From: Zobellella endophytica
GTDB taxonomy: Bacteria; Pseudomonadota; Gammaproteobacteria; Enterobacterales; Aeromonadaceae
Assembly (NCBI RefSeq): GCF_003012775.1
Contig: NZ_PXYG01000003.1
Coordinates: forward strand, 124,001 to 188,000
Direction: 5' to 3'
DNA length: 64,000 bases
Made by a program: the position numbers and the translations under genes. Below the pieces are notes generated by a model. That model saw only the letters and a list, made by a program, of their open reading frames with translations. It made no database searches and was not told the DNA's origin. Shown in pieces: positions 1 to 7,741 of the stretch. Within the stretch, counting starts at the first letter, position 1. Every line of letters begins with the position of its first letter.

Positions 1-1916
1 GGCGCGACGACCCACTGATGAATTTTATTATGCAGTTAATGCAGTTTCAATCCACGCGCCCGCGTGGGGCGCGACGCAGCTCAATGACCCGGTTTAAGCC
101 GGCTTATCTGTTTCAATCCACGCGCCCGCGTGGGGCGCGACAGCCCCTACTCGTCATCAGCGCGCGTGGCATTTGTTTCAATCCACGCGCCCGCGTGGGG
201 CGCGACGGAGATATAGGGCAATAAATCATCAAGCACTTGAGTTTCAATCCACGCGCCCGCGTGGGGCGCGACTAGCCCCTACTCGTCATCAGCGCGCGTG
301 GCATTTGTTTCAATCCACGCGCCCGCGTGGGGCGCGACAGACCCAGCGGAATGCATAACCAGTGGCAATTGCAGTTTCAATCCACGCGCCCGCGTGGGGC
401 GCGACGTCAGACGGAGATACAGATTAGCATCATGATCAGTTTCAATCCACGCGCCCGCGTGGGGCGCGACACCATTCTACTGACCCGGCCGGGGAACGTT
501 CTCAGTTTCAATCCACGCGCCCGCGTGGGGCGCGACCGGCGATAGCAATGCTGCTGACGTTCAGGGCTCCGTTTCAATCCACGCGCCCGCGTGGGGCGCG
601 ACGGGTCGATTCGGCGACCGTCATGCCAAACCTTTTGTTTCAATCCACGCGCCCGCGTGGGGCGCGACGCCGTGTCCTTCGTGACTATCGGCCTGGAGTG
701 GCGTTTCAATCCACGCGCCCGCGTGGGGCGCGACAACGATGCGGGACAGTTTGGCCGAGGTGGGCACGTTTCAATCCACGCGCCCGCGTGGGGCGCGACA
801 AAGAACGTACCCCTCTACGCCCCCCTGATGCTGTTTCAATCCACGCGCCCGCGTGGGGCGCGACCCAGTATGGGGGCGTTGCTCAGGAGGGTAATTTGTT
901 TCAATCCACGCGCCCGCGTGGGGCGCGACCAGGAATCCGCATGTTTTACGACTGGTTAACAATGTTTCAATCCACGCGCCCGCGTGGGGCGCGACACGGC
1001 ATCGACAGCGTGCCCAAGTCCGGCACCTGGTTTCAATCCACGCGCCCGCGTGGGGCGCGACGCCTCTCCGCATCGGAGAAGAAATTGTCGTAGTAGTTTC
1101 AATCCACGCGCCCGCGTGGGGCGCGACAGGACGCGATCAAGAGTTAGGCGGTGGCAAAAAGTTTCAATCCACGCGCCCGCGTGGGGCGCGACGCACGAGG
1201 CCGGACAACCGGCCTACAATATCGAGGTTTCAATCCACGCGCCCGCGTGGGGCGCGACTGTACTCAAAAGAGCTGATCAAAGCACTAATGAAGTTTCAAT
1301 CCACGCGCCCGCGTGGGGCGCGACAGTCATAACAGGCCCCAATAACTAGGATTTAACCGTTTCAATCCACGCGCCCGCGTGGGGCGCGACATTGAGCCTG
1401 GTATGACTGCTCTCGATGACAAAAGTTTCAATCCACGCGCCCGCGTGGGGCGCGACTCGACGTTTTTGAGGCACCAACAGGACCAGTAATGTTTCAATCC
1501 ACGCGCCCGCGTGGGGCGCGACGACAAAGGCGTCCTGCAGCACGGCGAAGCCTTCGTTTCAATCCACGCGCCCGCGTGGGGCGCGACCAGTTCCGCCAAC
1601 AGGAGCAGGCCCGCCAGGCCGTTTCAATCCACGCGCCCGCGTGGGGCGCGACGCTGCAGTTCGCCGCAGTGTGGGCAAGGGACATGGTTTCAATCCACGC
1701 GCCCGCGTGGGGCGCGACACAGCGTCTGCTTGCCCGGGTCGCCATAGAGCCGGTTTCAATCCACGCGCCCGCGTGGGGCGCGACCCGGGGTGGCGGACAT
1801 CTACTTCACCATCGACCCGTTTCAATCCACGCGCCCGCGTGGGGCGCGACTGTCGATAAAGGCGGTTTCTTCACCGGGCTGGGCGTTTCAATCCACGCGC
1901 CCGCGTGGGGCGCGAC
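1..1916 (-). CRISPR. Type I-C CRISPR array, 29 full repeats plus one partial
   Basis: Thirty copies of one 32-bp repeat are visible. The first is cut by the window edge (1-8); full copies run from 44-75 to 1885-1916 with a 65-67 bp period. On the plus strand each repeat starts GTTTCAATCC and ends GGGGCGCGAC, with internal CCACGCG/CGCGTGG arms able to form a hairpin. The 29 spacers are 33-35 nt. The repeat matches the type I-C class read on the minus strand, where it ends GGATTGAAAC, the usual I-C crRNA 5' handle. Transcription is therefore inferred on the minus strand, with the leader at the right (1917-2094) and the newest spacers near 1884. All full repeats look identical, so no decayed trailer end is in view and the array continues beyond base 1. 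Spacers 142-174 and 273-306 carry the same sequence. Confidence 0.98.
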
Positions 1917-2094
1917 TGCTTTAGTCTAACTTGTTAAAGAACAAAGGCAAAATACGCCATAGGCGCTAACCGCCTTGATATCCATAATCATCAGCGTGGC
2001 CGACATCAACGACTGTTTTGAAATGGTTTTAATATCATGTACTTATCTTAGGCGCTAACCGCCCTGCATTTTTCTGAGAACCGAAGGTTAGCGA
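1917..2094 (-). promoter_or_regulatory. CRISPR leader with repeated CGCTAACC motifs
   Basis: This is the 178-bp gap between cas2 and the first repeat. It is AT-rich and has no convincing ORF, and its position fits the leader and array promoter. The 15-mer TAGGCGCTAACCGCC occurs twice in the same orientation (1960-1974 and 2049-2063). Its core CGCTAACC is present a third time inverted (2086-2093), right after the cas2 stop codon. Such repeats inside a leader could anchor the spacer-integration complex or a host DNA-bending protein; that role is inference. Confidence 0.8.
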
Positions 2095-2388
2095 TTACAG
2101 GATCAAGGGATCCCTAAGTGGGTCAGCAGTTGGCTTGGCACCAACATGTTCCACCTTTTGGTGGCCCTTTTTGCCAAGAAAATAGAAGCGCAAGCTGTCT
2201 TCTTCAGGATCGAAAATATCCAACAGCTTGGTTTTGAGATAAACAAACTGATCCGGAGACACCTCGCATTCAAAAACAGAGTTCTGCACTCGTACACCGT
2301 GATCCAGGCAAACTTTGGCGATATTGCGCAAGCGCCGCCGTCCCGCCGCCGTGATAACACTCACATCGTAGGTGATCAGTACCAGCAT
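2095..2388 (-). CDS. cas2: CRISPR-associated endonuclease Cas2, type I-C
   Basis: This 97-residue protein is the usual length for Cas2, the dimer that bridges two Cas1 dimers in the spacer-integration complex. The first strand reads LVLITYDVS, holding the conserved Asp of the ferredoxin-like fold, and is followed by a basic helix (GRRRLRNIAK) and the VQNSVFEC strand typical of Cas2. It is the last cas gene; its ATG lies 1 bp after the cas1 stop, so it is probably translated together with cas1. The stop codon borders the CRISPR leader. The I-C subtype follows from the neighbouring cas8c and cas5c. Confidence 0.96.
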   Translation of the reverse strand: MLVLITYDVSVITAAGRRRLRNIAKVCLDHGVRVQNSVFECEVSPDQFVYLKTKLLDIFDPEEDSLRFYFLGKKGHQKVEHVGAKPTADPLRDPLIL

Positions 2389-2389
2389 G

Positions 2390-3406
2390 TCATTTCACCA
2401 GATAAGGCGTGTAGTATTCCGTATCCCCCCGGATATGCCGTGCCAGTAACATCGCTTGGCAATGCGGCAATAATCCGATGGGTACCTGTTCCTGCAAGTA
2501 GGGATGCATCACCTCCACTTGCTTGCGTTCCTGATAGGCAACCAGTAATTTCTTGCGCGCCTCGTCTTGCAGGCGAACCGCACCACTCGCTTCGGTAATG
2601 AAATCGGTGAGCTGGACCTGACGACGGTTGATCATCGTCAACACGAAACGATCCGCCCAGGGTGCGCGGAACTCCTCCAACAAATCCAGGGCAAGACTTG
2701 TCCGACCTGGGCGATCCCGGTGCAAAAAACCGACATAAGGATCGAGCCCCACGCCTTGCAACGCCGCCACGCACTCTTGCGTGATCAACGAATACACGAA
2801 GGACAGCAACGCATTCACCGGATCAGTCGGTGGTCGGCGTATCCGTCCGTTAAAGGTAAAACCTGAACCACGTAACAACTCGTTAAACACCGAGAAATAG
2901 TAATTGGCGGCTTCGCCTTCAATACCGCGGGTTTCGTCCAGCTCTTTCGCATGGCGAACGCGCGCCAGGCACCGCGCGAGATTATTCACAGCCTGCTTCA
3001 GTAATGGATTGTCACCGTGATTGCGCAGATCCCGCAGCAGAACCGCACGGCTGTTGGCGATTTTTGCCGCCACCATCAGCCGGGCGATACCATTGTACTG
3101 CTCGGACAGATCTGCCCAGCGGTACTGAGCTCTACGCAACAATACATTGCCGGTTTCCTTGCCCTGAACCCGCGCCAGAAAACGGCCGTATTCCGTATAA
3201 AAAGCCATGCCAATACCCTGTTCCGCGCAGTATCCCATCAAAAACGGCGACACGGAAATCTGCCCGAAACAGAGGATGTTGCCCAGGGATAATGACGGAA
3301 ACTGCGCCAGTTTCTCGCCGCCATTTTTGATCACAATGGTTTCACGCTCTTTATGCAGGTAACTCTCCTGCCTCGTTACATACAGCGTATTGAGCAGCTT
3401 CTTCAT
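2390..3406 (-). CDS. cas1: CRISPR-associated integrase Cas1, type I-C
   Basis: Cas1 is the metal-dependent integrase that inserts new spacers at the leader-repeat junction. The 338-residue product shows the Cas1 layout: an N-terminal beta domain (LNTLYVTRQESYL..., with NGGEKLAQFPSLSLGNI) and a helical domain with the conserved Glu region (EGEAANYYFSVFN), the His in GFLHRDRPGRTSLALDL and the acidic DLLEEFRAPWADR segment. The frame is open upstream of the ATG at 3406, but this ATG overlaps the cas4 stop as ATGA and gives the family's usual length. It acts with Cas4 and Cas2 from the adjacent genes. Confidence 0.97.
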   Translation of the reverse strand: MKKLLNTLYVTRQESYLHKERETIVIKNGGEKLAQFPSLSLGNILCFGQISVSPFLMGYCAEQGIGMAFYTEYGRFLARVQGKETGNVLLRRAQYRWADLSEQYNGIARLMVAAKIANSRAVLLRDLRNHGDNPLLKQAVNNLARCLARVRHAKELDETRGIEGEAANYYFSVFNELLRGSGFTFNGRIRRPPTDPVNALLSFVYSLITQECVAALQGVGLDPYVGFLHRDRPGRTSLALDLLEEFRAPWADRFVLTMINRRQVQLTDFITEASGAVRLQDEARKKLLVAYQERKQVEVMHPYLQEQVPIGLLPHCQAMLLARHIRGDTEYYTPYLVK

Positions 3407-4023
3407 GTCTTGAATAACTCCCTGATATAGCGGGCAGACCCATCCTTGCGAAAGCGATCCGGTTCGCACAGGTTGAACAGGGAGCAGGCACGGCAGCGCT
3501 TTTTGTCATCGATTGGCGGCGGCGTTCGCCCCTCGGCCAAGAGTGCATGGGCCTGCTCAATAGTAAAGATGGTGATCTCCCGGAGCCGGTCGTCTATCGG
3601 CACCAGTTCACGGCGGCGCACTTCCCAGTACCAGATCGCCCCCTCCCCGATCACCACATCACGCATCTCTTCTATACACATTGCCTGAGCACAAAGCTGG
3701 ATTCGATCCCAGTCCTGCACCTTGGGCTTGCCACGTTTGTATTCCACCGGGCGATACGCCGGCTCTTTTCCACCTTCGATCTCCAGCAGATCCATCTTGC
3801 CAACCAGACGGTAGCGATCCGAACGCAGCATCACACCGCGTTCATAACGGATATGTCGACGTTGCTCCGCCATACCCGAATCAACGCGCTCGTGTAGCAC
3901 ACGACCTTCCGCCGTGAAACGGTTCTCCGCCCAAACCTGCTCCACATGGATTAACGCATACTGCCGAGGGCAGTATGCGTAGTGTTGGAGGGCGGAGATG
4001 GCTATTGCGTCATCGAGAGCCAT
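3403..4023 (-). CDS. cas4: CRISPR-associated exonuclease Cas4
   Basis: Cas4 is a PD-(D/E)xK nuclease with an iron-sulfur cluster that trims prespacers and helps define the PAM side in type I-C systems. The 206-residue product has an N-terminal Cys in YCPRQ (about residue 18) and three C-terminal cysteines in RCRACSLFNLC (about 177, 180, 186), the four cluster ligands. The catalytic core is GKMDLLEIEGG (Asp about 78) and VEYKRGK (Glu94-x-Lys96). The ATG at 4023 shares its A with the cas7 stop TGA. A TTG one codon further upstream is also in frame but is less likely. Confidence 0.96.
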   Translation of the reverse strand: MALDDAIAISALQHYAYCPRQYALIHVEQVWAENRFTAEGRVLHERVDSGMAEQRRHIRYERGVMLRSDRYRLVGKMDLLEIEGGKEPAYRPVEYKRGKPKVQDWDRIQLCAQAMCIEEMRDVVIGEGAIWYWEVRRRELVPIDDRLREITIFTIEQAHALLAEGRTPPPIDDKKRCRACSLFNLCEPDRFRKDGSARYIRELFKT

Positions 4024-4970
4024 CAAAATCCATCGATTATTTCAACGTCAAGATCGGGTAGCGCTGTTTTTATGCTATCCCGTAGCGAGGATGCATCGAA
4101 GAGCATTTCCATACCATTGCTTCTGTGTTGCTCAATATGCTTCCTTAGGCTGTTGTGTACTTTTGCTGAAGAGTACTGACCCGATTTCGAGTTATGTTGC
4201 CACCAGATCACTTTCTCAACCGCCATACTGCCTTCTGGCCTGGCCGAGGAAGCGTCCCCTTCAAACAGTCTTGGTAATATATGTTTGATGGCTTGTGCGT
4301 CTTCATCGCTAAAGCCAGTACGCTCGGCCAGTTGCGGAGACATGGCACCAAAGGCAACATAAGTGGCACTATCCACCCTATGTTTCATGCCCATAGTGTC
4401 CGAACCCCGTTTACCACCGTCACCTTCACCGCTGACGCTCTTTGTGATCTGTGAACTAGTTACACTAATAGTCTCTACACTAAAGGCAGGCTGAATTGTG
4501 ACAGGTCCTCTAATAGGGATTGACACTCCCTCTGCCTCATCCCCTCCAGTAAAAGCGAACAGTTGCCCAAATGCTCTCACATCAAACCATTTTTCAGAGG
4601 CTCTTTTAGCCGTTTCAACCTCTTTCAGAGCATTTTCTTTCTTTATCTTCGCCTTGACGTCAGGTTTGTCACTTTTTTTAGGCTTTTTAAAGGTAAATGC
4701 TTCACTCCCCAGACCATATTTTTCTGACTCTGCCCTGACTCTTAAGGATGGCAATCCATCGACATTATTGTCATCGGACTGAACAAATATTGAAATTCCA
4801 TCATTAAGTAATCTGTTTCGTATTTTTCGCTTTAGACAAACATCAGAAACCTCGCCGTAGCCATCATAGTCAGTGCGAGGTCTGTTACCATTCAATGGAT
4901 CGCCGTTGGGATTGGCATTCTTCACAGAAAAAATCACGGCGAAATCAATTTTATTACTCAGTGAACTCAT
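4023..4970 (-). CDS. cas7: Cascade backbone protein Cas7 (Csd2), type I-C
   Basis: Cas7 forms the filament that covers the crRNA spacer in the Cascade complex. The 315-residue product has the characteristic Csd2 N-terminus, NKIDFAVIFSVKNANPNGDP then NRPRTDYDGYGEVSD, with the RNA-recognition-motif strand and conserved NPNGDP loop. Residues 115-210 hold the FDVRAFGQLFAF and GPVTIQPAFSVETI segments of the family. The ATG overlaps the cas8c stop by one base (TAATG), indicating coupled translation. This stretch and cas8c are visibly more AT-rich than the biotin and paa genes, consistent with horizontal acquisition of the cas block. Confidence 0.95.
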   Translation of the reverse strand: MSSLSNKIDFAVIFSVKNANPNGDPLNGNRPRTDYDGYGEVSDVCLKRKIRNRLLNDGISIFVQSDDNNVDGLPSLRVRAESEKYGLGSEAFTFKKPKKSDKPDVKAKIKKENALKEVETAKRASEKWFDVRAFGQLFAFTGGDEAEGVSIPIRGPVTIQPAFSVETISVTSSQITKSVSGEGDGGKRGSDTMGMKHRVDSATYVAFGAMSPQLAERTGFSDEDAQAIKHILPRLFEGDASSARPEGSMAVEKVIWWQHNSKSGQYSSAKVHNSLRKHIEQHRSNGMEMLFDASSLRDSIKTALPDLDVEIIDGF

Positions 4971-7030
4971 TACTCATCTCCTTCATTAACGGTCAACTCT
5001 GTTTCTTCTGAGGACTTGCTTACCCACAACCCCTTTTCCAACTTATGTTCCCTCAGCCACTTGCGCTGGCAGTGGAATCCCAATAGATACTCCCCGCTCA
5101 ACCGCTTATCCGAAGAAAAATCATCCCGATTGAAAACATCACAAATATCGTCCAGCAACCTGTTGTAAGCGGCTTCCAAGGGCGGCAACTTGGTGCGCAA
5201 GCGCTGTTGGTATGGCACCAAGGCATTGCGGATATTCAACCAGGTGGATGCCGGCCGATCGGAAAATCGTTGCATCAAGCGGCTGGCATGAGTTGAGCGA
5301 CTTGGCTCGCTGGCAGCAACCATCGCCATTTCCTCAATCCGCTCGGCCACCGCCAGTAGTCGTCCAAACAGGTAATCCCGTGAGGCATGTTTGGTATCTA
5401 ACGACATAGCATATTCTCTCCTTTTACTTGAGTCGGGTTGACGTTCTGGATGATAAAATCCTCGATACAATGAACACGCAACACTTAAATCGCTCAACCA
5501 TGCGTTTAATTCACTGCTGGGGTTTGAAAACTGCTCACTCAGCCGTTTAACATTCCTGTTTCCAGCTCGCCGAACAGCCAAATCAACAATATCCTTTGGC
5601 AAAGGGCGCATCTCAGAGATACATGGCAAGAGCCTTTCATTTAAGCTCTTTCTTAGCTCCTTATTGCTTTCCACAATGTTTCCGTAAGCAGCTCTCAGAA
5701 TCTTCAAAGGCGAAGGGGTGCTAACTACCCAATAAGATACCCTCTTTGATTTCTTTTCGTCCCTTTTAATATCTCTACTGACACGTTGTGGCCAAGCCAG
5801 ATGCAAATGCCACTTCTCAATAGTTTTTACATATTCTTTGGCCATAAAGTCGCGGTAGTAGGTGATCGCCATACGTCCCGGCGTAGCCGAGTCGAGACCC
5901 ATAATAACGATACTTTCATGTTCTTTGAGGTTAGCGATACGACCATCGAAGTATCCAGCCATATAACGGCTTAGAGCCTTGGAAAAACTTTGGCCCAGAT
6001 CGGTTGTAAGATCGGTTTCGATGGATAGCGCATCGTGGCTGTCATCCGGAATCTCATCGAAATTATCCAGATCCCAGGTGGGCACCAAGGGGGCAGGAAC
6101 AGGCTTGCCCGATACCGCCCAGGAAACTACCACCTGATCGCCATTTCTGCTGGCCTGATTGAAAATCAACCAACGCAACGCATTATGGGCCTTTTGTGTA
6201 ACTTCAAAGCCGATATTGGCTACCTGCTCACTAGCAATAAAACGGCCTCGGAAAGTGAATCCAGAGGTGTCGTTGGCTGATACCAGCTTGGCTTTATCGC
6301 CGGTGTGCCTGAGTTTGGCCGGATGGTTGGACGCCGTAGGTTGCGCTTGCCCTGAGGCATAACAAAGCGACTCCTTGCCGGATGTTTCGGCATCAAAGGC
6401 TATCCATGACTGTTGCACCGATTCATCCTTCCAGGTTTCGGGAACCAGATCGCCTTCGGTTATAACAGTCCAGCAGATCATTGCGTTACCCTGATCCAGT
6501 TCGCCACTCTCCTTGGGCAATACCTTGAAGAGCAAAGGCAGAGGATTTTCTTCTGTGACCTTAAACGGCCAGGAGGTCAGAAGTCGATTATCGGTATCCA
6601 GATAGCAAACCTTGGCATCTACCAGATCCTTGATAACTAGCCCTTTTGCGACATAGTTCAGTACAGCTTGTATTTTGAGGTGGCTATGGTGAGACTCACA
6701 CCAACGCTTGAGCTGTGCTTCATATCCCTCGAAATAGTGTTTTTTTTGGCCCCCGAACTTGGCATAGTCAGCGGCCACATACTGTAGTTTATCCGCCAAT
6801 GGATGCGGCGCCTCACCGCTACTTCGTCCTGCTGAGCTTTCCGTGGCCGGCAAAACGATCTGGGTCTTTTCCAGTACCTTGGCACCAAGAAAATTTCCAT
6901 CCCCATCGATTTGAATATTGATGTGAGCATTTTGCAATGTGTGACTGATCGGCATCAGCCGCTTGTCATCGGGCAGATCCAGCTTCATCGCCTGCTCATA
7001 GGTATCATAGAGTTTCGCCATCCAGCTCAT
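4970..7030 (-). CDS. cas8c: Cascade large subunit Cas8c (Csd1)
   Basis: Cas8c is the large subunit of type I-C Cascade; it recognises the PAM and recruits Cas3. In this subtype an internal start in cas8c makes the Cas11 small subunit, so no separate cas11 gene is expected, and none is present. The 686-residue product begins MSWMAKLYDTYEQAMKL and contains Csd1-type segments such as GNAMICWTVITEGD, RNGDQVVVSWAV, YMAGYFDGRIANL and LGFHCQRKWLREHK. It is at the long end for Csd1. The ATG overlaps the cas5c stop as ATGA and cas7 follows directly. Assignment rests on these segments and on its fixed place between cas5c and cas7. Confidence 0.93.
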   Translation of the reverse strand: MSWMAKLYDTYEQAMKLDLPDDKRLMPISHTLQNAHINIQIDGDGNFLGAKVLEKTQIVLPATESSAGRSSGEAPHPLADKLQYVAADYAKFGGQKKHYFEGYEAQLKRWCESHHSHLKIQAVLNYVAKGLVIKDLVDAKVCYLDTDNRLLTSWPFKVTEENPLPLLFKVLPKESGELDQGNAMICWTVITEGDLVPETWKDESVQQSWIAFDAETSGKESLCYASGQAQPTASNHPAKLRHTGDKAKLVSANDTSGFTFRGRFIASEQVANIGFEVTQKAHNALRWLIFNQASRNGDQVVVSWAVSGKPVPAPLVPTWDLDNFDEIPDDSHDALSIETDLTTDLGQSFSKALSRYMAGYFDGRIANLKEHESIVIMGLDSATPGRMAITYYRDFMAKEYVKTIEKWHLHLAWPQRVSRDIKRDEKKSKRVSYWVVSTPSPLKILRAAYGNIVESNKELRKSLNERLLPCISEMRPLPKDIVDLAVRRAGNRNVKRLSEQFSNPSSELNAWLSDLSVACSLYRGFYHPERQPDSSKRREYAMSLDTKHASRDYLFGRLLAVAERIEEMAMVAASEPSRSTHASRLMQRFSDRPASTWLNIRNALVPYQQRLRTKLPPLEAAYNRLLDDICDVFNRDDFSSDKRLSGEYLLGFHCQRKWLREHKLEKGLWVSKSSEETELTVNEGDE

Positions 7031-7731
7031 AGCGACGCCTCCTCTTCCTCTACGCCCAGCAGGTTATTGCCTAAGCTGAAATCCTTGGCTTCCATCTGGC
7101 GCACAAAACGGCGAATACCACATTGCTCTGGAGTCGGGAATTCCAATATGCCTGCTTTCATGGTGGCGTGCCAAAAACGGCTATGTAGCTCATCGCTGCC
7201 GGTTTCGTCTGGGTAATCGAAACCATGGAACATCAGGCCAAAAGACAGCTCATCAATATCGTCATAGGCCCCCGGCCCCTCGCCAAATTCACAGGATTCC
7301 ACATAGCCCTGGCAATCCCTCACACCGAGAAAAATGTCCTGCCGACCACCTTTTTCCAGCATCCGTTTGGCAATGGCAAAATGCTTGCCGTCAATGCGGT
7401 CCTCGGTCAGCTCCGACCTGTGCATATTCCATTCAAAGTGAGCCTGCACCTGATACTCCACCTCATGCAGGAAGGTGTAGATGGCCAAGCTGTTTCCACC
7501 GCCCCAGACCAGCGGCTTGGTTCCCTTGGTCTGGGTACGGATCGGTTTAATCACACGCACCTTGTCCACATGCCAGACAATAGTGGGCTTCCAGTAGATG
7601 GATTTGAGCACACCCTTGATTGCCTCATAGGTGGGCACATGGTAGGAACATTTCTCCCCACCTATCTTGGTTATGGGATCGGTAAACAAGGCATACCGCC
7701 CCCATAGCTTGAAACTGATACTGTTTTTCAC
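7027..7731 (-). CDS. cas5c: CRISPR RNA endonuclease Cas5c (Cas5d), type I-C
   Basis: In type I-C there is no Cas6; Cas5c cuts the repeat RNA and then caps the crRNA 5' handle in Cascade. I place the start at a GTG whose first base is 7731, behind a good ribosome-binding site (GGGAGG about 6 bases upstream) and 10 bp after the cas3 stop. A TTG at 7749 is in frame but overlaps cas3 and lies upstream of that site. The resulting 234-residue protein has Tyr46 (SIYWKP), Lys116 and His117 (DGKHFA), the positions reported as the catalytic triad of Bacillus halodurans Cas5d. The N-terminus NSISFKLWGRYALFTDP is typical of the family. Confidence 0.94.
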   Translation of the reverse strand: MKNSISFKLWGRYALFTDPITKIGGEKCSYHVPTYEAIKGVLKSIYWKPTIVWHVDKVRVIKPIRTQTKGTKPLVWGGGNSLAIYTFLHEVEYQVQAHFEWNMHRSELTEDRIDGKHFAIAKRMLEKGGRQDIFLGVRDCQGYVESCEFGEGPGAYDDIDELSFGLMFHGFDYPDETGSDELHSRFWHATMKAGILEFPTPEQCGIRRFVRQMEAKDFSLGNNLLGVEEEEASL

Positions 7732-7741
7732 CTTATCCTCC

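Noticed and set aside
1-1916. Spacers matching genes in this window (self-targeting)
   Set aside because: I saw no obvious match by eye. A proper alignment search was not possible.
18-1929. Many ORFs on both strands through the CRISPR array
   Set aside because: They only translate the repeat (FQSTRPRGAR and APAWGAT patterns) and have no start sites or homology; they are array artefacts.
4024-4026. TTG start for cas4
   Set aside because: The ATG one codon downstream overlaps the cas7 stop in the usual TGATG arrangement and gives the normal N-terminus.
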